Shown in pieces: positions 8,217 through 16,639 of a stretch of 53,461 bases of DNA. Positions within the stretch are counted from its first letter, which is position 1. Each line of letters opens with the position of its first letter. Both the position numbers and the translations under genes were made by a program. Under the pieces are notes generated by a model, which did not search any database, was not told where the DNA came from, and worked only from the letters and a program-made list of their open reading frames with translations. Source of the stretch: Robiginitalea aurantiaca (GTDB lineage Bacteria > Bacteroidota > Bacteroidia > Flavobacteriales > Flavobacteriaceae); NCBI RefSeq assembly GCF_030380815.1, contig NZ_JAUDUY010000014.1, forward strand, positions 1 to 53,461. The letters run 5' to 3'.

Positions 8217-8762
8217 ATGAAAAACATTCTGAACTTTATTGTCCTTGCATTTCTGCTTTGTTTAAGTTCCTGTGCTATAGGCCCGGGCCACAATGCGGTT
8301 AAGGTACCTGATGGCGATTCGGTTATCCTGGTGGGTACCACAGGTTTTGAGGCACTGGAAGAAGCGCCATTTTCGGACTGGTATACTTCCGGATATGGTA
8401 CGTTCACCGCCGATTCTTCACAAACAGAAGTCCTTACACCCTTACTCGAGGAAGTGGACATTGTCGTTTTTATGGGGACCTGGTGTGAGGACAGCCATCG
8501 GGAGATCCCCAAATTCGTCAGGATTCTGGAAGCCACCGGCTATCCGATCGAAGCCATTGAAGTGATCGCAATGACCCGGGATAAAACAACACCCCAGGAG
8601 TATGAGGCAGGACAAAACATTACAAATATCCCAACCTTCATCTTTTCCAAAGACGGAGAAGAACTGGGGCGAATAGTGGAATTTCCTGTGGAGAACCTGG
8701 AAAGCGATATGCTGAAAATCCTCAGCGGCCAACCTTATAAACACGCCTACGACTGGGATTGA
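8217..8762 (+). CDS. Thioredoxin-fold lipoprotein with CxxS site
   Basis: 181 residues. A lipoprotein signal ends in L-S-S-C with lipidated Cys19. The thioredoxin-like core shows F-M-G-T-W-C-E-D-S-H, so the usual CxxC is Cys90-Glu-Asp-Ser93, and a cis-Pro loop N-I-P-T-F is present. Loss of the second cysteine suggests monothiol chemistry or a non-redox role rather than classical disulfide exchange. It follows gpmI by 4 bp but has no obvious functional link to it. It should act in the periplasm, attached to a membrane. Confidence 0.8.
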   Translation: MKNILNFIVLAFLLCLSSCAIGPGHNAVKVPDGDSVILVGTTGFEALEEAPFSDWYTSGYGTFTADSSQTEVLTPLLEEVDIVVFMGTWCEDSHREIPKFVRILEATGYPIEAIEVIAMTRDKTTPQEYEAGQNITNIPTFIFSKDGEELGRIVEFPVENLESDMLKILSGQPYKHAYDWD

Positions 8763-8809
8763 GTCAGTTCCCGGGGGGTGCGCTTTTTATAAAAAACAGC
8801 ACACTGTAT

Positions 8810-8817
8810 TATCTTTG
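8810..8817 (+). promoter_or_regulatory. Minus-7 box of map
   Basis: TATCTTTG followed by CC, a full match to TAnnTTTG. It ends only 5 bp before the ATG at 8823, so the transcript would have almost no leader. Confidence 0.6.
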
Positions 8818-8822
8818 CCTTT

Positions 8823-9641
8823 ATGATTCAAGCAAAAACAGCTGAAGAAATTGAATTAATGCGGGAAAGTTCCCTTGTGGTCTCCAGGACTCTAGGGATG
8901 CTTGCAGGTGAATTAAAACCAGGGGTTACCGGCCTGTATCTGGACCGACTGGCTGAGGAGTTCATACGTGAACAAGGTGCTGAACCCGGATTTTTGGGAA
9001 TGTACGACTTCCCGAATACGCTCAATATCAGTCCGGATGCCCAGGTAGTTCATGGAATTCCAACAGATGAACCCTTTCAGGAGGGCTCAATTGTATCCGT
9101 GGACTGTGGCAGTTTCAAAAACGGGTATTACGGCGATCATGCCTATACCTTTGCCATAGGAGAAATCGATCCGGAAAAGAAGAAATTACTTGAGGTAACC
9201 AAAGATTCCCTCTATGTTGGAATTCGGGAATTCACATTGGGCAACCGGGTAGGCGATGTCGGTTATGCCATACAGCAGTATTGCGAAGGTCACGGTTATG
9301 GCGTTGTCCGGGAATTGGTTGGCCACGGGATTGGAAAAAAATTGCATGAAGCCCCGGAAATGCCCAATTACGGAAAACGCGGAAGGGGTAAAAAGTTTAT
9401 AGAAGGAATGGTCGTTGCCATTGAACCCATGATCAATATGGGCACACGCCGCATCAAGCAGTTGCGCGATGGGTGGACGATTCTTACCGCTGACGGCAAG
9501 CCCAGCGCACATTTTGAACACAATGTTGCCCTTATCGATGGAAAGCCCGAATTGCTCTCCACTTTTGCCTATATCTATGAGGCATTGGGAATTCAAAGTG
9601 AGGAAGAAGCCGAATTCCGGAAAAAACCCATTGCCCTCTGA
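8823..9641 (+). CDS. map: Type I methionine aminopeptidase
   Basis: 272 residues. It removes the initiator methionine from new proteins using a dinuclear metal site. The ligand set is present in order: D in S-V-D-C-G, D in Y-Y-G-D-H-A, H in ELVGHGIG, E in A-I-E-P-M and E in H-F-E-H-N. The start M-I-Q-A-K-T...E-I-E-L-M fits homologues, which normally begin just before this KT.EEIELMR segment. The predicted promoter almost touches the ATG. Confidence 0.95.
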   Translation: MIQAKTAEEIELMRESSLVVSRTLGMLAGELKPGVTGLYLDRLAEEFIREQGAEPGFLGMYDFPNTLNISPDAQVVHGIPTDEPFQEGSIVSVDCGSFKNGYYGDHAYTFAIGEIDPEKKKLLEVTKDSLYVGIREFTLGNRVGDVGYAIQQYCEGHGYGVVRELVGHGIGKKLHEAPEMPNYGKRGRGKKFIEGMVVAIEPMINMGTRRIKQLRDGWTILTADGKPSAHFEHNVALIDGKPELLSTFAYIYEALGIQSEEEAEFRKKPIAL

Positions 9642-9657
9642 CATTGAGCAAAATCCC

Positions 9658-10434
9658 ATGAAACATTTATTCAAATGGGTGCTAAAACAGGTGCCACGAC
9701 CCCTGCTTATCCGGTTGAGTTATTGGGTGCGCCCCCTTCTCGCCCTAAGCCTGAAAGGAGACCGCTACACCGACCCGATAGACGGGAAGTCCTTTCGCTC
9801 CTTTTTACCCTACGGCTATGAAAAACCAAGGGAAAATGTACTGTCTCCCTCCACGCTCTCGCTAGAGCGCCACCGATTGCTCTGGCTTTATCTAAAAGGG
9901 GAAACAGACTTTTTTACAAGCCCCTACTCCGTCCTTCATTTTGCCCCGGAACAGGCATTTTACAAACGGTTTCGAAATGCAAGTAACCTTCAGTACACCA
10001 CAACCGATTTAAATTCCCCCCTGGCAGATGTTAAGGCTGATATTTGCAACCTCCCTTTTGAATCTGATTCCTTTGATGTAATCCTGTGCAATCATGTCCT
10101 CGAGCACATTCCCGAGGACCGTAAAGCCCTGAAAGAACTCTTCCGCGTCATGAAACCCGGGGGGTGGGGTATTTTCCAGGTACCCCAGGACCTGGGTCGG
10201 GAGCGTACCTTCGAAGACCCCAGTATCACAGATAAAGAAGAGCGGCGTAAAATTTTCGGCCAATACGATCACGTACGGGTCTATGGACGGGATTATTTCG
10301 ATATTCTCCGGGGGTCGGGGTTCTGGGTGCGACCTGTAGATTACACGAAGAACATGGAGGCGGAAGAAGTTGACCGGTATCGCCTGGCTCCCGGGGAGAT
10401 TATCCCTGTGGTCGAAAAACCCGCAGGGTCATAA
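9658..10434 (+). CDS. Class I SAM-dependent methyltransferase (Methyltransf_11 type)
   Basis: 258 residues from the ATG at 9658; the frame is open further upstream but only within map. The SAM-binding Rossmann features are VLHFAPEQ (motif I variant, Gly-poor), TTDLN, a D-x-x-x-L-P-F-x-x-x-S-F-D segment (D-I-C-N-L-P-F...S-F-D-V-I), CNHVLEHIPED and a G-G-W-G-I-F-Q-V-P strand. Homologues are common in Bacteroidota and usually have no assigned substrate. It is 16 bp downstream of map and convergent with apbE, with the 3' ends overlapping by 6 bp. Confidence 0.82.
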   Translation: MKHLFKWVLKQVPRPLLIRLSYWVRPLLALSLKGDRYTDPIDGKSFRSFLPYGYEKPRENVLSPSTLSLERHRLLWLYLKGETDFFTSPYSVLHFAPEQAFYKRFRNASNLQYTTTDLNSPLADVKADICNLPFESDSFDVILCNHVLEHIPEDRKALKELFRVMKPGGWGIFQVPQDLGRERTFEDPSITDKEERRKIFGQYDHVRVYGRDYFDILRGSGFWVRPVDYTKNMEAEEVDRYRLAPGEIIPVVEKPAGS

Positions 10435-11457
10435 ATCCTGCTGAAGCAGGGATTCAAAACCCGGGGTCATGTATTCCTCAGCAGTTCCCTCGTCATTCAA
10501 ATAGACGATATACCCCTCAAGATTCGGATTCGCCTCGAAAATGTCCATGGAACGTTCCAAATCCATTGCCATAAATGCTGTTGCGTACCCATCGGCTACC
10601 ATGCATGTTTGAGCCAGGACGGAAACGGCCAGGATCCGGGAGTCTCTTGTAAACCCGGTGCGTGGATCGATGGTGTGCACAAACTTTTTGCCTGTAGTGG
10701 AATCGACACGAAACTTCCGATAGTTCCCGGAAGAAGCCATCGCCCGATCACTAAGGGTGATGATCTGTTTGATTCTGCGCCCATCCAGTACCTGAGGATC
10801 GTCAATACCCACAACCCATGGTTGTTTCTTTAGCTGGTTCATTCCCAGGGTCCGAAGTTCTCCTCCCACCTCCACCAGGTAGTCCGAAACCCCTCTGCCT
10901 TCCAACATCAGCCCGAGGCGGTCTACGGCATAGCCCTTGGCGATGGCGTTAAAATCCAGGCGGATCCCCGGGGTTTCCATAACGATACGTGAATCCGGGG
11001 TTAGCTGAACCTTTTTTAACCCGACATAGTGGAGCAAACTGTCTACCCGGGTACTGTCCATTTCCTGTGCGGCTCCCGGACCAAAACCCCAGGCATCTAC
11101 AAGGACACCCACCGTAGGGTCAAAGTAGCCATCCGTCTGACGGTGTATTTCTAAAGAGGCCTTGAAAACTTCTGCGAACATGGCATCAACGACAACAGAT
11201 GTATCTCCGTCATTGATCCGGCTGATATCAGAACCCGGAAGATAGGTAGACAAAGACTGGTTGACCACCTTAAACACCGAATCGATTTGCGGTTGCAGGT
11301 CCGTAGTATCCGCAGTGAAGACTTTTATGGCATATGAGGTTCCAAGGGCCCCACCCTGGTATACCTGTTCGCGCAGCGGGCCCTTATCCGCGCATCCCAC
11401 AGCTACCAACGCCCATAAAAGGAATATCCATCCCCTAGATTTCAATAAGGCCTTCAT
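10429..11457 (-). CDS. apbE: FAD:protein FMN transferase, NQR maturase (lipoprotein)
   Basis: Uses FAD to attach FMN through a phosphoester to threonines of NqrB and NqrC; it acts outside the cytoplasmic membrane. Two starts are possible: ATG at 11478 (349 residues) or ATG at 11457 (342 residues). The second gives the more typical signal MKALLKS..., ending in lipobox A-V-G-C. ApbE motifs: LGTSYAIKV, S.YLPGSDISRIN, DFNAIAKGYAVD, VEVGGELR, ASSGNYRKF, HTIDPRTGF and the Mg-binding C-M-V-A-D-G-Y-A-T-A-F. It overlaps the 3' end of the preceding conserved gene, so the two are translationally coupled, and it closes the nqr cluster, matching its job. Confidence 0.93.
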   Translation of the reverse strand: MKALLKSRGWIFLLWALVAVGCADKGPLREQVYQGGALGTSYAIKVFTADTTDLQPQIDSVFKVVNQSLSTYLPGSDISRINDGDTSVVVDAMFAEVFKASLEIHRQTDGYFDPTVGVLVDAWGFGPGAAQEMDSTRVDSLLHYVGLKKVQLTPDSRIVMETPGIRLDFNAIAKGYAVDRLGLMLEGRGVSDYLVEVGGELRTLGMNQLKKQPWVVGIDDPQVLDGRRIKQIITLSDRAMASSGNYRKFRVDSTTGKKFVHTIDPRTGFTRDSRILAVSVLAQTCMVADGYATAFMAMDLERSMDIFEANPNLEGYIVYLNDEGTAEEYMTPGFESLLQQDL

Positions 11458-11791
11458 ACTGGACGATGTATTTTTCATTTAGGTAAACCGGTAAATTCTG
11501 ATCCATTGCATTGGATAAGCCCACCCCGGCATAATAGGTACGGGCTTCAAATTTCGAAGCGTGATCCCTGACCTTCTTCATCAGCTCCGTATCGTATACA
11601 GAGGGGTTTTGAGGGTAAGCCACCGGGCGCACCACAATAAAATGCAGTATTTTTTCCTTTAAACAAACAAATTGGGGATTCTTCCCCTTCTTGCTATTAA
11701 CCCCCATGAACTCATAGCCGGACTCCTCCAGTTCGCGTCCCACGATATTCATCGCAAGGTTGTGCAGTTCCTGTTCTGTAAGTGCTTTCAT
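11435..11791 (-). CDS. Conserved nqr-linked small protein of unknown function
   Basis: 118 residues, soluble, with no signal peptide or membrane segment. It starts MKALTEQELHNLAMN, has a central KKGKNPQFVCLKEKILHF strand and a C-terminal YYAGVGLSNA segment. I recall homologues beside nqrF in flavobacteria, sometimes annotated as NqrF by mistake, but it has neither the ferredoxin nor the reductase domain. It lies between nqrF (63-bp gap holding a hairpin) and apbE (overlap), so a role in NQR assembly, flavinylation or regulation is a reasonable inference without direct support. Confidence 0.75.
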   Translation of the reverse strand: MKALTEQELHNLAMNIVGRELEESGYEFMGVNSKKGKNPQFVCLKEKILHFIVVRPVAYPQNPSVYDTELMKKVRDHASKFEARTYYAGVGLSNAMDQNLPVYLNEKYIVQYEGLIEI

Positions 11792-11808
11792 TGGCGTTCA
11801 CAGATAAA

Positions 11809-11835
11809 AAAACCGATATGAATCATATCGGTTTT
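11809..11835 (-). terminator. Hairpin between nqrF and the 118-residue gene
   Basis: 12-bp perfect stem (AAAACCGATATG at 11809-11820, 3-nt loop, complement at 11824-11835) with a U-run on the minus-strand transcript. It may end or attenuate the nqrA-F transcript, lowering expression of the 118-residue gene and apbE. Confidence 0.75.
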
Positions 11836-11854
11836 AAATTATTTCAAGAAGGGA

Positions 11855-13162
11855 TTATCCTCCAAAGTCATCAAAGCGAATGTTTTCATCGGGAATCCCA
11901 AAATCTTCGCCCATTTTCTGAACCGCCTTATTCATTAGGGGCGGACCGCAAAAATAAAGTTCGATATCTTCCGGAGATTCGTGGTGATCGAGGTAATTAT
12001 CAATGACGCAGTTGTGAATAAACCCTACAAATCCATCGCCGGGTGCATCGATATCCTCTTTTACTTTCCAGTTGTCTTCCTCCAGGGGTTCTGAGAGAGC
12101 CATATAAAATTTAAAATTCGGGAAGTCCTTCTCCAACTGTTTGAAGTGATCGATATAGAAAAGTTCCCTTTTGGAACGCCCTCCATACCAGAAGGTCACT
12201 TTCCGCTTGGTTTTCAGGGTTCTGAAAAGGTGATACAAATGGGATCGCATGGGCGCCATTCCCGCACCTCCTCCGACATAGAGCATTTCCGCCTCGGACT
12301 CATTGATAAAGAATTCCCCGTAAGGACCAGAAATGGTAACCTTATCACCTGGTTTGCAGCCGAAAATATACGAGGAAGCAATTCCGGGATTTACATCCAT
12401 CCACCCATTCTTGCTCCTGTCCCATGGTGGGGTGGCAATACGCACGTTCAGCATGACCTCACGGCCTTCAGCCGGATAGGAGGCCATGGAATAGGCCCGC
12501 TCTACCGTTTCGGTGTTTTTCATCACAAGGGGCCAAAGATTGAACTTATCCCATTCCGTACGGAACTTTTCAGGATCGTCGTGCTCTTTTGGGTGGGCCG
12601 TGATATCAAAATCTTTGTAAGGAACCTCACATGGAGGAATTTCAATCTGTATATACCCTCCGGCCTTATAGTTCATGTCCTCGGGTATTTCCACAACGAA
12701 TTCCTTGATAAAGGAGGCCACATTAAAATTCCGCACCACCGTAGCTTCCCACTTCTTGATTCCGAAAACCTCCTCAGGAATCGTGATGTTCATGTCCTGT
12801 TTTACCTTCACCTGACAGGCCAGACGCGCGCCCTCATTCAATTCCCGTTTTGAGAAGTGCGGTGTTTCGGTGGGCAATGCTTCTCCGCCCCCTTCGAGAA
12901 CGTGGCATTCACACTGAATACAGGTTCCTCCTCCCCCGCAGGCGGAAGGCAGGAATATCTTCTGATTCCCGAGGGTAGAAAGCAGCGAGCTCCCTGAAGG
13001 CACCTCGATCTCTTTTTCTCCGTTGATCGTAATGGTAACCGGTCCGGACGGGGCTAATTTTTCCTTAGTAAACAGCAAAAGAGCCACCAGCGCCATGACC
13101 AGAATCAAAAACGCGACTATCGTTATCAGAATCGTACCAACTGTTGTTGTAGCTGCTATCAT
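11855..13162 (-). CDS. nqrF: Na+-translocating NADH:quinone reductase subunit F
   Basis: 435 residues. NADH entry subunit: an N-terminal membrane helix (about 8-31), a [2Fe-2S] ferredoxin domain with Cys75, Cys81, Cys84 and Cys116, then a ferredoxin-reductase-type FAD domain (RAYSMASYP at 222-230) and NADH domain ([13 protein letters not shown] at 295-307; CGPP near the C-terminus). It passes electrons from NADH through FAD and the cluster to the membrane subunits. The start is 2 bp after the nqrE stop. Length and domain order are normal. Confidence 0.97.
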   Translation of the reverse strand: MIAATTTVGTILITIVAFLILVMALVALLLFTKEKLAPSGPVTITINGEKEIEVPSGSSLLSTLGNQKIFLPSACGGGGTCIQCECHVLEGGGEALPTETPHFSKRELNEGARLACQVKVKQDMNITIPEEVFGIKKWEATVVRNFNVASFIKEFVVEIPEDMNYKAGGYIQIEIPPCEVPYKDFDITAHPKEHDDPEKFRTEWDKFNLWPLVMKNTETVERAYSMASYPAEGREVMLNVRIATPPWDRSKNGWMDVNPGIASSYIFGCKPGDKVTISGPYGEFFINESEAEMLYVGGGAGMAPMRSHLYHLFRTLKTKRKVTFWYGGRSKRELFYIDHFKQLEKDFPNFKFYMALSEPLEEDNWKVKEDIDAPGDGFVGFIHNCVIDNYLDHHESPEDIELYFCGPPLMNKAVQKMGEDFGIPDENIRFDDFGG

Positions 13163-13164
13163 TA

Positions 13165-13929
13165 CTACTTATTTAAAGCATCGTTATAGGAAATAACCAC
13201 TTCCTCCTTTTTCTTTTCTGTTTCCACCTCCACGGCCTCACCTTCAGCCTCGGGGAGCACTGCTTCCCGAACGACAGTTTCCGGCACAGGGCTGTCCGCT
13301 CCTTCATCTCCTCCTGTGAGCATCCCTCCGAAACTTTGGAAGCCGATACCCATAAGACCTGTTATGATAAATGTTATGCCCAGACCTCTCAGGGGTGGCG
13401 GGACATTGGAATACCGGATTTTCTCCCGGATAGCCGCAATGGCCAGGATAGCCAGAAACCATCCGATACCCGAACTGATGCCGTAGTTAAATGCCAGGGC
13501 AAGCGATGGGATTTCCCGGGCTTGCATAAACAGGGATCCTCCTAAAATCGCACAGTTCACAGCGATAAGTGGGAGGAAGATTCCCAGGGAATTATAGAGT
13601 GCCGGAGAAAATTTTTCCACCACAATTTCCACGAGCTGTACCATGGTTGCGATGGTCGCGATAAACATAATAAAGGAAAGGAAGCTGAGGTCGTAATCGG
13701 CGTACTCTGCGCCAAGCCAGGACAGGGCTCCTTCCTGCAGGATGTACTGATCGAGCAGCCAGTTCAGCGGGACGGTTACACCGAGTACAAATATGACAGC
13801 CGCTCCCAGTCCTACTGCGGTAGCTACCTTCTTAGAAACAGCCAGGTATGAGCACATTCCAAGGAATACAGCAAATACCATGTTATCTATAAAGATGGAC
13901 TTAAAAAACAATTCAAGATGTTCCAGCAT
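13165..13929 (-). CDS. nqrE: Na+-translocating NADH:quinone reductase subunit E
   Basis: 254 residues, about six membrane helices. The paired cysteines that, with those of NqrD, hold the intramembrane iron centre are Cys26 (in L-G-M-C-S-Y) and Cys126 (in V-N-C-A-I-L-G-G). Compared with the roughly 200-residue enterobacterial and Vibrio proteins it has an extra C-terminal tail from about residue 205, rich in Glu, Val and Lys, with no sequence motif I recognise. Longer NqrE proteins occur in Bacteroidota as far as I recall. It is 27 bp after nqrD. Confidence 0.96.
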   Translation of the reverse strand: MLEHLELFFKSIFIDNMVFAVFLGMCSYLAVSKKVATAVGLGAAVIFVLGVTVPLNWLLDQYILQEGALSWLGAEYADYDLSFLSFIMFIATIATMVQLVEIVVEKFSPALYNSLGIFLPLIAVNCAILGGSLFMQAREIPSLALAFNYGISSGIGWFLAILAIAAIREKIRYSNVPPPLRGLGITFIITGLMGIGFQSFGGMLTGGDEGADSPVPETVVREAVLPEAEGEAVEVETEKKKEEVVISYNDALNK

Positions 13930-13956
13930 AACGTAAAGCTTCAGTTCTATCTGCGA

Positions 13957-14604
13957 TTAGTTCTCTTCGATCAGGGCCGTATTACGGGACCGTTGTACCC
14001 AGATAATGATCCCCACCACAATTAGGGCTGCAGGGGGCAAAATCATAAATCCGTTATTCTCATATCCGATGGAATACAGGCCGGTCTTGCCGATAGGATC
14101 TCCCAGCACCGGGTATCCGAAAAGGGTTCCCGAACCCAGTAATTCCCGAAAAAAGCCGACGATAATCAAAATGACTCCGTATCCAAGGGCATTACCAATC
14201 CCATCCAGGAAAGACCTCCAGGGCCCATTACCCAGTGCAAAGGCTTCAAAACGTCCCATAATAATACAGTTTGTAATGATCAGGCCGACAAATACCGCAA
14301 GGGTTTTGCTCAGCTCGTAGGCAAATGCCTTGAGCACCTGATCCACGACGATTACCAGGGCTGCGATTACAACCAGCTGCACGATGATCCGAATCTTTGA
14401 AGGGATAATATTCCGCATCAGGGAAATCACTACGTTCCCCACACCCATCACAAAAATTACCGACAGGGCCATCACCACGGATGCCTTTAATTCGGCCGTA
14501 ATCGCCAGGGCCGAACAAATACCGAGTACCTGAATGGTAATCGGGTTGTTGTCCGCCAGGGGATCAATTATAAGGTTTGCATCTTTTTTGGTCAGCAGTG
14601 CCAT
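13957..14604 (-). CDS. nqrD: Na+-translocating NADH:quinone reductase subunit D
   Basis: 215 residues, about six membrane helices. Cys30 (L-G-I-C-S-A-L-A) and Cys113 (I-T-N-C-I-I-M-G-R) are the conserved iron-centre ligands shared with NqrE, its homologue. It starts 1 bp after the nqrC stop, which indicates tight operon coupling. Confidence 0.96.
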   Translation of the reverse strand: MALLTKKDANLIIDPLADNNPITIQVLGICSALAITAELKASVVMALSVIFVMGVGNVVISLMRNIIPSKIRIIVQLVVIAALVIVVDQVLKAFAYELSKTLAVFVGLIITNCIIMGRFEAFALGNGPWRSFLDGIGNALGYGVILIIVGFFRELLGSGTLFGYPVLGDPIGKTGLYSIGYENNGFMILPPAALIVVGIIIWVQRSRNTALIEEN

Positions 14605-14605
14605 A

Positions 14606-15355
14606 TCAATTGGATCTTACAGATTCTAAATAGTCTTTATACAGGTTCAGGCTTTCCGAAATCATCGAAGTAACCCCATTTCCGGTAATGGTAGCGCCCG
14701 CAAGGGCATCCACGGCATTATCCTGTTTGTCCGTATTCGCAGGGTCGTTATTCCCCTTGATCACTTTGATGCCCACAAGACGACCATCCTCCATGATGGA
14801 TTCCCCTTGAAAATCATCCATAAAGAAACGCTCCTTGATGTTGGCTCCAAGGCCCGGGGTTTCCGCTTTATGATCAAAATACACCCCCTGAACTATCATG
14901 TCTTCATCCAGGGCTATAAATCCCCAGATCGCATCCCACAAACCTTTTCCGTACATGGGCAGGATATAAAATTTCTTCCCATCCTTCTCCCCGATGTACA
15001 CCGGTAATTTATAAGGCTGTCCTTTCTTCCGGGCCGCCAGTTGCTTTTTCATATCGATCAGGTAGGCCTGATCGTCCTGGGTTATCTGATCTCCGCTGAT
15101 TACCAGTTGTTCTGTTATATAGGATGTGAAGACCTCCTCTACCTTGTCCGTTGGGATAAAGCTAACTGAACTAGTGCCCTCATTGTCATTTACACCCATA
15201 GCGTAAAGGATATTCTGTTGCTTTTCAAAGCGCTCGTTCTCCTTTATCAAGGGTTTGAGCCCTGAAGCCAGATAGGCCAGTATTGCCCCCACCACGACCA
15301 CCATAAGGGCGGCAAACAAAACCGTATAGAGGTTTTTTTCCGTATTAAATGCCAT
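14606..15355 (-). CDS. nqrC: Na+-translocating NADH:quinone reductase subunit C
   Basis: 249 residues. A single N-terminal membrane helix (about 10-30) anchors a periplasmic FMN-binding domain. The flavinylation motif is D-A-L-A-G-A-T at 216-222; Thr222 is the expected FMN attachment site placed by ApbE. The motif usually has Ser or Thr where this protein has Ala219, a mild deviation. It starts 2 bp after the nqrB stop. Confidence 0.95.
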   Translation of the reverse strand: MAFNTEKNLYTVLFAALMVVVVGAILAYLASGLKPLIKENERFEKQQNILYAMGVNDNEGTSSVSFIPTDKVEEVFTSYITEQLVISGDQITQDDQAYLIDMKKQLAARKKGQPYKLPVYIGEKDGKKFYILPMYGKGLWDAIWGFIALDEDMIVQGVYFDHKAETPGLGANIKERFFMDDFQGESIMEDGRLVGIKVIKGNNDPANTDKQDNAVDALAGATITGNGVTSMISESLNLYKDYLESVRSN

Positions 15356-15357
15356 AG

Positions 15358-16635
15358 TTAAACGGTTTCTGCTTTAAGTTCTTCGGATTTCCCATCCGTG
15401 ATTTTTGGATAGATTGTAGCCGCTTTCATTCGCTTGAGTCTTCGGTTGACATTCCCCCGAACCACATAATGGTCAATAGTCGGGGCAAATACATTCATCA
15501 GCAATATGGCAAGGAAAACGCCTTCGGGATAGGCCGGGTTGAAAACGCGTATCATTACAGAGAGGAATCCGATCAAAAATCCGTAGAACCATTTCCCCCT
15601 ATTGGTCTGAGATCCCGTAACGGGGTCAGTAGCCATGTATACAATTCCAAAAGCAAGCCCACCGACAATGAGGTGCTTCCAAAATTCGAAATTCATCAGG
15701 CTGTAGAACGAACTGCCTTCGCCAATCCATCCCATATCGACCACCCCGTTAAAAATCAAGCCCATTGCCAGGGCCCCAAGGACCGCACTGACCATGATTC
15801 GCCAACTCGCAATCTTGCTAAAAATAAGGAAGAGGCCTCCCAATAAAATAAGGAATGCCGAGGTTTCCCCTACAGAGCCAGGGATAAAACCGAAGAACAT
15901 ATCGGCAGTACTATAGTCATAGGCATTGTTCTGGGCGAGGGATCCTAAAATGGTTTCTCCTGAAATAGCATCCGGTGTTCCCGTTCGGGCTACGGCCCCG
16001 TGTACCCAAACCTTATCCCCACTCATCCAGGTCGGGTAGGCAAAGAAAAGGAATGCCCGGATGGTCAAAGCCGGATTCAGGATATTCATCCCGGTTCCTC
16101 CAAAGACTTCTTTTCCAATGACGACTCCAAAAACCACCGCGACCGCCAGCATCCAAAGCGGCGTATCGATTGGCACGATCAGGGGTACGAGCATCCCGGT
16201 CACCAGGTACCCTTCTTCCACTTCGTGGCCTTTGATCACGGCAAAGATAAACTCTACCAACAGCCCAACCCCATATGAAATAATGACCAGGGGCATTACG
16301 AGTTTAAAACCAAGCCAGAAGTTCTCCCAGGTCAGGAAATTTTCCCAAAGCGAGACAACGCGAGGCGTACCGCTGGCTGCATCAATCGCGGCAAAATGCT
16401 GGTATCCGGTGTTGAAGAAAGAAAACAGCAATACGGGGATCAATGCCATGATCACCATATTCATCGTTCGCTTCAAATCATCTGCAGACCGGATGTGACT
16501 CCCGCTATGCGTGGTTTCATCTGGCGTAAAGAGGAAGGTATGGAAGGCACTGAATGCAGGCGCCATCTTATTCCCCCTCAATCGGTGCTTTATGATGTGT
16601 AAACGCTTTTTAATGGTCAGTCTTTTCTCGCTCAT
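15358..16635 (-). CDS. nqrB: Na+-translocating NADH:quinone reductase subunit B
   Basis: 425 residues, about ten membrane helices. It forms the main Na+ path, carries a covalent FMN and riboflavin, and passes electrons to quinone. The conserved regions EGYLVTGMLVPLI and GGTGMNILNPALT are present. The expected FMN-threonine motif D-x-x-S-G-A-T appears as D-A-I-S-G-E-T at 222-228, so Thr228 is kept but Ala is replaced by Glu. It starts 4 bp after the nqrA stop. Confidence 0.95.
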   Translation of the reverse strand: MSEKRLTIKKRLHIIKHRLRGNKMAPAFSAFHTFLFTPDETTHSGSHIRSADDLKRTMNMVIMALIPVLLFSFFNTGYQHFAAIDAASGTPRVVSLWENFLTWENFWLGFKLVMPLVIISYGVGLLVEFIFAVIKGHEVEEGYLVTGMLVPLIVPIDTPLWMLAVAVVFGVVIGKEVFGGTGMNILNPALTIRAFLFFAYPTWMSGDKVWVHGAVARTGTPDAISGETILGSLAQNNAYDYSTADMFFGFIPGSVGETSAFLILLGGLFLIFSKIASWRIMVSAVLGALAMGLIFNGVVDMGWIGEGSSFYSLMNFEFWKHLIVGGLAFGIVYMATDPVTGSQTNRGKWFYGFLIGFLSVMIRVFNPAYPEGVFLAILLMNVFAPTIDHYVVRGNVNRRLKRMKAATIYPKITDGKSEELKAETV

Positions 16636-16639
16636 AGTC

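Noticed and set aside
12146-12853. 235-codon plus-strand frame inside nqrF
   Set aside because: Antisense shadow; nqrF has all its domains and the shadow has none.
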